Assembly (NCBI GenBank): GCA_029844215.1
Contig: CM056721.1
Span: 55,097,815-55,161,814, forward strand
DNA: 64,000 nucleotides
From: Przewalskia tangutica
Lineage: Eukaryota; Streptophyta; Magnoliopsida; Solanales; Solanaceae
Direction: 5' to 3'
Shown here: positions 10,655-22,184 of the stretch, one piece after another
How positions within the stretch are numbered: the first letter of the stretch is position 1
Layout of the letters: the number at the start of each line of letters is the position of its first letter
The notes under the pieces: model-generated
What the model was told of the DNA's origin: nothing
Database searches by the model: none
Seen by the model: only the letters and a program-made list of their open reading frames with translations
Translations under genes and position numbers: made by a program

Positions 10655-12000
10655 ATTCCTCTACGCAACAGCGAGCCCGGAAGGGCAAAGCGGCGAAGGA
10701 GGCTGCGAGTAAACCTGAGAGGTTACGAGGCAGGCGGTCATTATCCGAGACAACGCTTCGGGAATTGCGGCCGCTAGCGGGAGAGTTTAGAGCGATGCGA
10801 TAGCTCACGAGACCACGATACTGAGCCTCTAGTCCACGGCGAGAGCAGGATTTAAGTTACAAGGAGATGACCAGTTACTAGCTAGTTTGGTGGTAGGAAT
10901 GAGGGACGGGCGGGGCCGGTGGTTCCGTGATACGATGGTTCACCTAGATCAGATAGTTTTGAGACTTGGGACTTCTTGAGTTGCGATCCCGAGTCCTATG
11001 GATTGAGGGCGAGGAAGATCATCGAGTTTATTCGGCGATTCGGCGGATCGTGAAAGTGATCAAGACATCGAAGACATTTCTTACACACTTCTTGCCCTCG
11101 CATGAGGAGAGCTCGGGCGGATATATTTATGAGGTTGAGCGAGCAGGCGGACGGTTCGGGAATCTGATATAGAGTTTGACTTATTGGCTCGTTATGTCCC
11201 AGCGTTAGTGGCGGACATGGAGGATAGAGTGCATCGATATGTCACGAGACATGGCGATTATCTAGCGAAGTTGTACAAGAGTAGCTCTTGATCGGACATG
11301 GACATTGCCGCATCTGAGCTTCTGCGCGTGGCGAGAACGTAGAGATCGGCGGATTAACCAAGATCGCGAAGAGGCGAGCAACGGCGGTCCTTTGGTAACT
11401 TCGGCGGACCTTACCGTGAGGCGGTTATGCGCCTCGCCCGATCTGAGTGGTCCTCCACGGACTTGGGGCGTTCGGGGTATTTAGGAGTTGGTCGAACTCG
11501 GGGTTTAGTTCCTGATTTGCATAGGTTCTAGCCGGCCCATTTAGTTTTCCTCGGTGTTCACGATGTAACAGCGTCGTCAGGGAATGTCGTCTTTTGCTAG
11601 TGCTTGTTTTACTGCGGCCGTCGAGGGCCATGTGAGAAGGATGTCCTAGTAGGAGAGGATGCAAGTAGGAGGACTCGGCTACCAAGTCGATTCTTGGATT
11701 CGGTGGGTCGGAGAGGAAGGGTGTTAGCAGAGGAGGCGCCCCGCGCTCGGTATGGCGTTGTGGTAGGTTTTCTTATGGGAGTGTCGTACTACTTAGATAG
11801 CTTGTTAGGCTTGCGGCCAGCGAGCCATTTTGCGAGAAATTGTCCGAGCAGGTGGCGCGGATGTTACGACTCGACGCCGGGATCGATGGTTGGTTAAATC
11901 ACCGTGCAGAGTTATCGCCCGTGAGCATGATTTGATTAGGCGACAAAGGGAAAGTGAGGCGATGAATTCTGAGATATCTTGACCTTAAGAGACTTGTTTG
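10655..12000 (+). pseudogene. Gag-like region, broken, start codon lost
   Basis: The conserved gag start, ATG in sister copies, reads ATT at 10655-10657 here. Several frames then carry gag-like text. A piece at 10966-11172 is followed by the 'dllaryvpalvadmedrvh'-type stretch (about 11176-11240), a conserved gag pattern in plant gypsy elements. A Cys-rich knuckle remnant (CGRRGP context) lies at about 11604-11660. Frameshifts and stops separate them. Gag would package the element RNA. Downstream of about 11950 no coding text is recognisable until the integrase piece at 15470. Confidence 0.6.
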
Positions 12001-12272
12001 AGTCGTTATGGTAGATACGTGTGAGTGCTATGTTCGGTTAGCATTGTGTAAGTTGTGATTAGAAAACATGGGTAGTTGAAAAGGGTAAGTGCAGGGATGA
12101 GAAAATGGGGAGCCTTAGAATTTATAACGATTGGGACCTTGGATGCAAGGCGTCACGAGTGGATGTTACGGTTGGTCTTTAGAAGTACTTGGTATCGTGA
12201 TTTATATTGTGGGATAATTCCATGGGTAGTGTGAGATGGAAGTGGTAGATTTCATGGCGTGGCCCAGTAAGA

Positions 12273-12346
12273 TTGTTCCGGATCGGGGAACAAGAGCTTG
12301 GCGCGATAAATGGGTCGGGTTGAGGCCAGATTGCGGGTCAACCCGC
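12273..12346 (+). promoter_or_regulatory. Two stem-loops in the gag-integrase gap
   Basis: The first is TTGTTCC-GGATCGG-GGAACAA (12273-12293), with 7-bp arms. The second is GCGGGT-CA-ACCCGC (12333-12346). Both recur at 32245-32318 and, partly altered, near 38047-38115 and on the minus strand near 43657-43725 and 57355-57368, always between gag and integrase text. In the 43.7-kb copy the first stem keeps pairing through a G-T wobble. Role unknown. Confidence 0.45.
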
Positions 12347-12369
12347 AGCCCGGTTTGAAGTAAGGAAAA

Positions 12370-12374
12370 TTTGT
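12370..12374. repeat. Target-site duplication TTTGT, left copy
   Basis: tttgt directly before TGTCACGACC; the identical 5-mer follows the LTR at 15465-15469. A 5-bp duplication is usual for Ty3/gypsy insertion. Confidence 0.85.
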
Positions 12375-13064
12375 TGTCACGACCCGATCCCGGGCCCGTG
12401 ACTGGTGCCTTACCCCGGGCACCCTAGTGATACAACATCAGAGAAAATCAGCGGAAATAAAAACTAAAACATGAGACAAGACATAAAGTATGAAACAGGC
12501 TAACCAAAGCGGTCACCTTCATGAATATATACATAAATATATCAGCACGAGCAGTTAAATCCTTTTACAAACCACACTTGATTTCTACAGACCTCTAAGA
12601 ATGTAACCATAACTATGGCCGGGGCGGGGCCGCCATACCCCGAATGTACAAGTAACTACAGCGGCGGACTATACCAAAGATGAGCCTCGGAAAGCGGAGC
12701 TTCCCAAGCAACGGCTGTGATCCTATGGCGAGGATCCACAACGATGTACCTACTGCGGCATGACGCGGCCCCGAAAGTCGATCTGGCAAGTACCAAGTAT
12801 GTGGCGAAAATCGTAAATGAAATCATAGTAGTCTATAAAAAAAAGCGGAGACATATATGATAACCAAATTCTGATTACATAATATGTGTGATCCACGTCA
12901 GTCGAGGACTCACGCCCTCAAAGTCATAACTCTAATATAACTATGGGTCTCACGCCCACAACATCAATCATGCGTGGAATACCTTCCTCATTGGCGATCT
13001 ATGATATAGCAACACGAGGAATATACATGAACACGGGTCCCGCTGTGTCATAACAACCGTCTGG

Positions 13065-13265
13065 GGCAAATCTGAAGGCTAACTACCGGATACCAAAGCG
13101 CGTCATCGTTGGCCGGCAAGTCTGAAGGCTAACTACCGGTACCAAGGCGTGTCACGAGACTTCGCCACTAAAGCGAGCGGGGCAAGTGCGAAGGCTAACT
13201 ACCAGTACAGGCGAATCAGCCACGAGGCGGGGCAAGTCAAGCCAACCACGGATACCAAGGCGAAT
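13065..13265 (-). repeat. Irregular tandem repeat module inside the LTR
   Basis: 'ggcaa-tctgaaggctaactaccgg-taccaa' recurs at about 13066, 13116 and 13180, with a decayed copy near 13230 (spacings about 50, 65 and 46 bp). The block occupies the place of the 'catgcgg' or 41-bp modules in the other family A LTRs. Confidence 0.6.
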
Positions 13266-14951
13266 CGGTAAAACCTCGTGGAGAGCTAGTCCGTGGAATA
13301 ACGCTATCAACGAGGCGTGCGTGGAATCCTCGTCGCTGCCAGATGCGTCCAAGTAAGATCATAACAAATCAGCGGCCTCATTGAGAGAGCGGTGGTATAA
13401 AAATACAATCTGCGCAACAAAGGCTATCACACGCAAACATAGGCAAGTTACACACAACTCGAGTACTTTCATTTTATGTCAACAATACGGGTTTCAAACC
13501 CAAAAATAATACCACTTTCATTCTTTCAAAAGACCTCTTTTACGTAAAGATACTAATACTCGTAGTATCAAAAACACATTTCCTTTTCAAACCAAATTAC
13601 TTTACTTTCGTAAAAACCTTTACAAGACTTTTAAAATCAAGTACTCTATACTTTTAAACCAAGTGCCTTTCTTTTGAAACAACATCAAGTATACTCTTTA
13701 AAACTCAAATACTTACTCTTTTCAAAACAAGTAACCTATACTTAAATCAAGTTACCATTCTAAAACCAATGATAAAACCATTCTTTTGCTTTCATAAAGT
13801 CGTTATAACTAACTTCCCATAAAGTGTTATAACACTTTATGTTTTAAACCAATTTAAGACAAAACCATGTCTCTCTTTTAAACCAAAACTCTTGATTCCT
13901 CAAGTCTCTTTTCTTTTAGAAATCAAGTTCCTTTTAAAGACCAAATACTCATTTCGCGAATGAGGTTTCACAACTTTCTACCTGATTCGAGTTCTTCATA
14001 TATCATATCAAGTCATATATAAGTCAAGTCCTTTATCTTTTAAAATCGATAAACCAACCAAATTCACTTAGAACGTATGCGTCTCTACCGTACTACATAG
14101 TTCACAACAATCATGCTAGAAAAGATAGGAAGAGGTTCACATACCTCGCGACGATTATCGACAATTAGCAAAATGCTCCAAGTACTACAACCTTGCTAGC
14201 CTTTTCCACCCATCAAGTAGAATATGCTACTCGTAGTACTTCCACCTATACTGGCCATAAAACGTCTATCAACTTCTAGATCTCTTCGTAGAATATTCTA
14301 AATACAAGATTCCTTTATTCTCTGAAAATTCGGCACCTCCCCGCATGACCATAAATCTCCTCTACTCGGGCCATTGCAGGCCAACAACTCTCGAGGAGGG
14401 TTACGTCTAACCGGGCGTGTACAATTCTACTTCACAATAATACTACACAAGTCTTGTAAATACAATCCAATGTAAATACGGTTCAATCCTTTATAATCAT
14501 CCTTCCAATAAATCTTATACTCAATTCTAAATTACTCTGATATGTAATATCCAATTACAATAGGGGACATAGATCATTACCTCGATAAGCCCAAAATTAT
14601 CCAAGATATATGTCGATCCCGAGCAACGTTTAGCTCGACTCCTTACGCTCCAACCCGATCCAGCGACCTTAGAAGTTTCTAAACAACTTCTCTTAACACT
14701 TGACCAGTGGGAAGATTTCCTAGGGTTTCACTTTGCGACTATTGGAATAAAGTAGTATTTTCGGGCTCCTACTATAGAAACAACTTTGGAATACTACTAG
14801 GGATACTAGGCCAAGGTATTTGGGATTATACAACAATACACAAAGTATTTTCTACACAAGAGGGGAGGGCGAAAGCAAGACTAAAGGGGAGGGAGTATTT
14901 TGCCTTGGAAGACTTAAGTGTGGAATGAATATTATGTCTTGCACTATGGGG

Positions 14952-14959
14952 TATTTATA
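14952..14959 (-). promoter_or_regulatory. TATA box of the solo LTR
   Basis: TATTTATA on the plus strand (TATAAATA on the element strand), with the G-box palindrome remnant gtgacacgtgtctcccc upstream in element sense, at about 15131. Confidence 0.6.
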
Positions 14960-15469
14960 GAAGAATCAAGGGCCAAGATCAATGTAAGTGTATGGTCAAG
15001 ATTGGGCCATGTGTGTGTGGGTCCACCACACCACATGGCTATGAAATTTAGTGCCAAGTGTTAGGGCCGTTCGGCGAGGGACAGTGGCTAGCCACTTGTC
15101 CCAATTTCGGCCAGCGTGGCCACTCGAGGGGTGACACGTGTCTCCCCTTACTCGTCAAAATATTTCGTCTTGAAAATATCCAAAATCCGAAAATCTCAAA
15201 AACAAAGTGGGCCCACAAACCGTAAATTTCTCAGTGGGCCCACGTGACCATTTCCGAAAATAAAATCTCATAATTCTAATATAATCCAAGAAGTCCAAAT
15301 ACCAAATCTGGGAATCCAATTCCCATTAACGAACCTTTTTCCTTCACAAAACCCGGAAACTTTTCCGTCGAAAAAAAATCACACCTTTCTTTCTTTCCAA
15401 AATTTCTGTCGTATTCTCGTACGTACGTCCCCACATACATACCCTGGCACTACGGGGTATAACATTTGT

Positions 15470-16400
15470 GATGGTCCTGCTATGTGATAGGGTCACGAGG
15501 GTGTTAAGCCCAAGTTTAGTTGACCATCGTATGAGTTCGTGGATGCGTTCGACCAGTAGCCGGGCCGATGAGGTCAGCCCATCTTGTCTTTCAGTTAGGA
15601 CTGTTTACTCGGCGGAGGGTTATGCGAGATGTTATCAGGAAGGTTGTAAGGCTGCACGGGGTTCTTACTTTTATTTTATGGCAGGCAGTGAAGCCCAGTT
15701 TATGGCTATTTCTTTTTCGGGAGGTTTTACCAGGCGGGGTTAGGAACTCAGGTGAGTCTCAGAATTGCATTCACCCTCGGGCCGACGGACGAACAGCGCG
15801 TTTTATCCAGACTTTTGGGGATAGGTTACGGGCCGGTGTTTTGATTTCAGGGGTAGCTGTGAGGATTATTTACCTCTTGTTGAATGAGTGTTATATAGCT
15901 ACCATTTTAGTATTCGGATGGTGCCTTATGAAGTCTTGTATGGGCGGAAGTGTAGGTTGCCGGTCGATTGGTTCGATGTTGGCAAGGTTCAGATAGTTGG
16001 TCCCTACTTGATTCAGCAGGATGTGGGTAAGGTGAAGCTTATCCAGAAGAGGTTTTTAGCAGCTCAGAGTCAGCGAGTCGTGCGGTGTCGGCATCGACAC
16101 TTGGAGTTCGAGTTGGCGGTGGGTCTTCTTGAAGGTACCACCGGAAGGGTATGACGAGATTTGGATAGCGGGGAAACTTAGCGAGGTACTTTGGGCATTT
16201 TGGATCGTTTGTAAAATAGGCGGATTGCCTATAAGTTAGCACTTGCCGTCCAGAGCTTAGGAGACGATGCGTCCGTCTCAGTTGCTATGTTTCGAATGAG
16301 TATCGGAAATCCATCCAGAGTGTTCCCAGTTAATGATGACCAAGTTAGAGATAGTAACCCCGAGATTTTGGAAACTGAAGCAATGACAGAAATGTGGTAC
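15470..16400 (+). pseudogene. C-terminal integrase fragment, broken
   Basis: Three frames in turn carry text typical of plant Ty3/gypsy integrase. One is 'YSAEGYARCY' near 15615. A 'DGRTARFIQTFGDRLRAGV' stretch lies near 15785-15840. 'PYEVLYGRKCRLPVDWFDV' lies near 15924-15980, followed by 'KVKLIQKRFLAAQS' and the tail before the PPT. Integrase joins element DNA to the chromosome. The zinc-binding N-terminus and the strand of the core with the first catalytic Asp are not recognisable, and the second Asp motif reads 'GSEAQF', without its Asp. The wording resembles the Tekay/Del lineage. The piece follows gag without any protease, reverse transcriptase or RNase H text between them. Confidence 0.8.
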
Positions 16401-16679
16401 GTATAGTAGGAAGAGTTTGAGTGTACAAGGAAGGTACGACGAGTAAGAAAAGAGGCTAAGATGTGTTAAGAAGATGGAAGTATCCTTTGGACCATGGGTG
16501 GAAGCTTTAGTGTTGTTATACACGTTGGAGGTGGTTCTTCGTTGACTCGGATGTGAGTTTTGCGAGTATGTTGTATTATGGCCATGTGTGGCATAATTGG
16601 TTTCGTAAGCATAATAGGGAAGACTATACCGACATGTATGTTTGGAGGCTTAGAAGGAACATTCGGGACGAATGTTTCT

Positions 16680-16692
16680 AAGGGGGGAAGAA
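16680..16692 (+). promoter_or_regulatory. Polypurine tract
   Basis: AAGGGGGGAAGAA directly precedes the LTR start TGTTACACCCC, as expected for the plus-strand DNA primer. It lies in a conserved block (ggaacattcgggacgaatgtttcta). Confidence 0.85.
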
Positions 16693-17206
16693 TGTTACAC
16701 CCCGTAGTTATAGAGTATGTATATGAGGACGTACGTACGTAAACACGACATTAAAATTGGAAAGGAAGAAATATGTGATTTTTCGACGGAAAAGTTTCCG
16801 GATTTTGTGAAGGAAAAAGGTTCGTTAATGGGAATTGGATTCCCAGATTTGGTATTCGGACTTTTTGGAATATTTGAGAATTATGGAATTTTATTTCCGG
16901 AATTGGTCACGTGGGGCCACGGGAGAATTTCTGATTTTGGGGCCCACTTTATTTTCGGATTTTTGGCATTACGGATTTTTTCCGAGAGATGAAATATTTT
17001 GGACCAATAGGAGGGCGACATGTGGCACCCTTAGGTGGCATATGGGACGAAATAAGTTGGCAAGTGGCCAAGTCAAATAGTCAAGTCTTGCAAGATATTT
17101 CTTTGGGTTAGTGGGGGTAGGTTTGGACGTTTTTTGTGGGGCAAGTGGAGGCCTTGTTGGACGTTTTTCTTGAGCATGTGGATGGCCACATGTCTCTTTG
17201 TTGTGG

Positions 17207-17243
17207 GGGACATATGTCCCAAAGTTGTGGTGGACATATGTCC
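17207..17243. promoter_or_regulatory. Two tandem GGACATATGTCC palindromes in the LTR promoter
   Basis: GGGACATATGTCCC (17207-17220) and GGACATATGTCC (17232-17243) repeat the arrangement at 7759-7795, ending about 95 bp before the TATA box. Confidence 0.45.
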
Positions 17244-17337
17244 CAATGTTGTGGTGGACACTTGGTGGAAGACTTCACTTGAACAAGCTACCAAATCTAC
17301 ACCCTCCACTTGCTTGAATCTTGGCCCTTCATTGTTC

Positions 17338-17345
17338 TATAAATA
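17338..17345 (+). promoter_or_regulatory. TATA box of the LTR promoter
   Basis: TATAAATA followed by cccccctcaagtgcaagacttcttcatcca, identical to the copy at 7890. Confidence 0.65.
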
Positions 17346-19902
17346 CCCCCCTCAAGTGCAAGACTTCTTCATCCATTAAACATTTTCCAAGTCTCAAAAC
17401 TCCCTCCCCCTTTGAGAAAGCTCTCGTCCAAAGCTTCCCCTCCCCCCCCTCTTGATAGTTCTCGTCCAAACACCCCTTGGTAGAAAAGTTGTCTTCTAGT
17501 ATTGTTACTATTCCAAATACCTTAGCCCAAATCCCTTGTAGTATTCCCAAGTTACCTCTATACTAAGAGCCCGGAAATACTACTATATTCCCTTTGGTCA
17601 CAAAACGAAACCCTAAGAAAATCTTCATAGTTGGTTGAAGTATTAAGTAGAAGTTGTGTAGAAACTTCTAAGGGTTTCTTGGAGCGGATTGGAGCGTACA
17701 GAATAGGAGCTAAACGTTGCTCAGGATCGACTTATAATCTTGGATAATTTTGGGCTTATCGAGGTAATGATCTTTATCCCCCTATTGTAATTGGAAATTA
17801 CATGTTGTAGTAGTTAATAATTGAGTATAAGATATATTGGAAGAATCAGTATAAAGAATTGAACTGTATATACATTGGGTGTATTCTGATGAAGACTTGT
17901 AGTATTATTGTGGAGTAGAATTGTACGTCCCAGGTTAGGCGTGTAACCCACTGGGATTGTTGGTTTAGTAGCGGCCTCGTTAGAGAGGAGATTTTTATGG
18001 TTGCGGGGAGGTCTTTGCGAATTTTCCGTAGGATAAGGAATCTTGTATCTAGAATTATTCTACGAAGAGATCTAGAGGTTGATAAGCGTTTTATGGCCAT
18101 TATAGGTTGAAGTACTACGAGTGGCGTATTCTACTTGAAGGGTGGAAAAGGCTAGCGGGATTATAGTACTATGGGCGTTTTGCTAATTGTCGATAATCGT
18201 CGCGAGGTATGTGAACCTCTTCCTATCCTTTCTAGCATGATATTTGTGAAATATATTTAGTGCGGTAGGCCTTGCGTGTGTTTAAAGGAATTTGATTTTC
18301 CTTTTGTGTCCTTGACTTGATTCCAAAGTTAAGTGACTTGTTATGAAATATTAAGGACTTGAATTATGTTAAAAAGTTGTAAAACCTCACTCATGAGTAA
18401 TGGGTGTGTGGTCTTTTAAAGAATAAAGTTATCTTGATTTCGAAAATAAGAATGGTTTTATCATTGGATTTAAAATGATAACTTGACTTATAAACAACTT
18501 GATTTAAGGGTATAGGTTACTTGTTTTTAAAAGAGTAGGACACTTGGTTTAAAAAGTATATTGCTACTTGACTTTTAAAGGAAAACGTGCCTTTGTTTTA
18601 AAGGAAGGTATGGTTTTGTCTTAAGATTGGTTTAAAAAGAAGGTATGGAAATTGTTTTGGTTTTACTTTGATGTCTTTTGACTTGAGTTTTAAATAATAA
18701 GAATCTTGAAGTATTTCAAAAGAGTTATTAATTATTTTTGAAAGAAAAGAAATACTTGGTTTTAAAAGCTTAAGTGTTATATTAGCTTTATGGGAAGTTA
18801 GGTATAACGACTTAAGGAAGATAGAAGGAACGGTTTACTTATTTGTTTATGAAAGTCTTGTATTGATTTCTGGAAAGTGTAGTAAGATGGTTTGATAAGT
18901 AAACATGTTACGATGCTACGTGTGTTAGTGTCTTGTGATGTTTGTGTGAGGGGGTTATTCTTGTTGTGCTTACGTTGATAAACGATAAGCGTTATCTTGC
19001 TATTATATCACATACCCACGACTTGTTATGATGCGAGGACTTGCCACCTCGATCGAGAATACCTCATGCGGTGCATGTGACCTATGCGAGCTGCGGGAGT
19101 TCGAGATTGATCATTCGGTGTGTTATCCGTCGAGGAATGCCTCATGCGGTCTTTGTGACTATGCGATGCGTGTGACTATGCGGTGCGGGAGTCGAGAGGA
19201 TGCGGCGTGTTAGCTACCCCGTCACGAGGAATACCTCATGCGGTGCGTGTGTGACCTATGCGGTGCGGGAGTTCGAGTTAGGCACACATAATGATACTAT
19301 GGGCGATTAGCCTTGCTTGATCATTAGCGGCCTAGAAAAGACCGATTCACGTTATATCTATTTTGCTCCTGTTTATGCTGTGGCACTATGTGCAGTTAAA
19401 TTGGTTGTTTGTACGTATTTGTAATTGGTTTTAAAATATTATGATTTGATTTGATGCTTTCTGATTTCACATACTTTGTACTGTTATCTTGACCTCCTTC
19501 GGCTGCGTTCATCTGCGGTAGAAGTACCGATCATCGATCCTCGCTCATAGGATCACTGTTCAGCGTTTTGGGAAGCTCCGTTTCTCCGGAGGCTTATCTT
19601 TGGTATGGTCCCCTGTCGTTGTAGGTACTTACATTCAGGGGTATGGCGGGGCCCTGTCCCGTCGTTGTTGTTATAACATTCTTAGAGGTCTGTAGTCCTG
19701 TTGTGGGCAGAGTTTGTAAAGTTGGATGTAACTGTTCACTCTTTATGTATATACATGCCAAAGGGCAATCTTTTCTTGGATACTGTTTCTCATTTCATAT
19801 TGTTTCATGTCTTGTTTTTATATTCCGCTGGTTACTCTGATGTATGTCTACTTAGGTGCCCGGATAAGGCACCAGTCACGGGCCCGGGTTCGGGTCGTGA
19901 CA

Positions 19903-22184
19903 GTACATTCTTTTCAAAAGACTCCTTTTTAATGTAAAACCCCAAGATACTAACACCCGTAGTATCAAGGCGTGTCTATTTTTCAAAGTAAGTTACTACA
20001 CTTTTAGAAAACTCATTTCAAAGCTTGAAACCAAGTAACTTCAAATTTTCACAATCTAGGCAACTTATGCCCATTAATCAAAATAGACAACTTTCTTAAC
20101 CTTCTATAAAGTCGTTATAACCCTTTATGGTTTTAGACCAATTCATTCCTTTTTATATCCAAGAGACTTATACTTTTAAAACCAAGTATCACATACTTTC
20201 AAATCAAGTTTCTTAACTTTCAAAATACTTCAAGTCTCTTAACTTTTAGAAATCAAGTTTCTTAACTTTAGAAATCAAGTTTCTTCTACTTTTAAATCTC
20301 AAGTAACTCATACCTTTAAAACAAGTTACTTCTCTTTAAATCATGTCATTTCTCCTCTTTTAAATCAATTAAGTAAATCACTCATTTTACTCCCCTAAAG
20401 TCACTATAACAACCTTTAGGTTTTGGAACTAAGGCACTAGCCAAAAGATTTGGAAACCACTTCATTTTCAAGACTCTATGTACTTTAAGTAAAATACTTT
20501 CACTTTTGAAAATCCAAACTTCATTAAGGTAATGGACTATAACAACTTACAATTTAATCATCCAAAGTACAATCAAGGAAGTATATAGAACAACTTCTAT
20601 ATTAGGCAATCCAAGTACAATCAAGGAAGTATATATAGAACAACTTCTATAAGGAATCATGCTAGAAGAGGAGATAGTTCACATACCTTTTCGGCTTAAT
20701 CCGCAAGCTAAGTCGAATATGCCGCACGTAGAATTGTCAACCTATAATGGTCACAACATGACTATCAATTTCTAGTTTCTAACGTAGAATAATACTAAGT
20801 ATACGGTCTCTTATTCTACGGAAAATCGGGCAGCACCTCCTTTGTTTCTACATACTTTTCCACCTTTTTCAAGGCCCCGTAATCAATAACCAACATGCCA
20901 CATTTAATGCTCAATACAACAACCAATCAAAGGGGATTACACGCCTTAAAATACGTGTAAAATTCTGTCCCACAATTAATACCAACTAAGTCCATAATCA
21001 AAGCCATTCTAGGCTAAATTTATATAACAACACAAGTCCTTTCCAAATTCTTTTTCAATCCAAGTTCTTAGGTCTAACATGTTATATAGTCATAAACAAC
21101 TTTAACAACTATAATTCCTTCTCTATATAACATGTGACGACTTAAACTAATAATCAACTTGAATTGTAATCTTAAGGGCTAAACATGCTAGTTTTCGGAT
21201 TAGGGTTCCAATAGCCAATACACTTATCAAACTTCATACTATATACCTAATGCTTGCTAATATCCATAACTACAATGATAAGTAAACTTTAATTGCTAAA
21301 ACGACAAGATTTATACCTTTACAAGCCCTTAAAATTTCCAATATTCAAAGTCGCTCCTTAGCAATTCTTATCTCCTTTCCTTTACGCTCCAATCCGCTAT
21401 TTGAAGCCTTTAGAAGTTCACAACCAACTTCTTTTCCATTTCCAATCCAAACTTATGAAAACGACTTAGGTTTCGCCTTGCGACTAACGTGAAAACGTCG
21501 TTTTTTCGAAATCTTTCTATTGAGATATCCTTACAATACCCTTAGGGACCTTGGGTTAAAGTCTTGTGAATAATGGACCAAAACTACAAAATTTTTGTGT
21601 GGAACTTGTGCAAACCCGAGAGCAACTTTAGCAACAAGAAAATGTTGTGAAATTTTCTAAGTGTTGAAGACTAGTCTTGCACTAGTGTAGTGTATATATA
21701 ACACAATGGAAGGCTTAGATTATAACGAATGTGTGGCTATGATGAAGAACACTTGGATAATTAGCCAAGTGGACAAGTTGACAAGTCAACAATCTCAAGC
21801 TTGAAGACTTATTCATCTTCAATGGTCAATGACCATTTTACCCTTGTATTTTCGTCCAAGACCATGTGGGGGGAGGTGCCACATGTCGCCCTTCCATTCG
21901 TCCATAAAATTTCGTAACCCTCGTGGGCCCCATAAAACGTAAAATTCCTCGGGTGGGCCCCACATGACCAAATCCGTAAAAATAAATTTTCATAATGTTA
22001 ATAAGTTCCATATTCTTCCAATAATGCATTTTGAGAATCCAATTCCCATCAACGAATATTTTTCCTTTCCGATGTTAGGAAGATTTTCCGTCGGAAGAAC
22101 AATTCTTCCTTTCGTACCAATTTCAAGTCTTGTGTTCCTTACGTACATTCTCTTATACATGTCCTGGACTTACGGGGTGTAACA
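19903..22184 (-). mobile_element. Family B LTR, antisense, 5' part
   Basis: AT-rich sequence ends in TTACGGGGTGTAACA at 22184, the complement of TGTTACACCCCGTAA. It resembles 25140-27049 and 62980-63490 (for example 'aagatactaacacccgtagtatcaaggc'). The other part lies left of the array that interrupts it, outside the window. A TATATATA at 21693-21700 is a promoter candidate on the element strand, and a ccacatgtcgccc palindrome remnant lies near 21881. cccac (22185-22189) may be its right target duplication. Confidence 0.75.

Larger units (their letters stand above)
12375..15464 (-). mobile_element. Solo family A LTR, antisense, complete
   Basis: A 3090-bp LTR runs from TGTCACGACCCGATCCCGGG to ACGGGGTATAACA (minus-strand orientation), flanked by perfect TTTGT duplications and with no internal region. 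It therefore arose by recombination between the two LTRs of an element that had inserted into the gag-integrase gap of the host copy. Its repeat module (about 13065-13260) differs from those of the other LTRs: irregular units of about 46-66 bp containing 'aaggctaactacc'. A TATA box lies at 14952. Confidence 0.9.
16693..19902 (+). mobile_element. Family A LTR, complete, 3' LTR of array 1
   Basis: A 3210-bp LTR runs from TGTTACACCCCGTAG after the PPT to CGGGTCGTGACA. In order it holds the palindrome block near 17010, the GGACATATGTCC pair (17207-17243), a TATA box (17338), AGGTAATGATC near 17763 beside the TGTAATTGGAAATTACA hairpin, AGGTATGTGAACC near 18206, a T-rich stretch, and the 'catgcgg' module (about 19040-19270). 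The flank gtaca (19903-19907) is the likely right target duplication in the family B LTR that continues to 22184. It is cleaner than its sisters at CHG sites near its end. Confidence 0.9.

Noticed and set aside
15568..16154. Integrated plant pararetrovirus
   Set aside because: The integrase text, two LTRs with TG...CA ends, PPT and 5-bp duplications are retrotransposon features, and no movement protein or viral coat text was seen.
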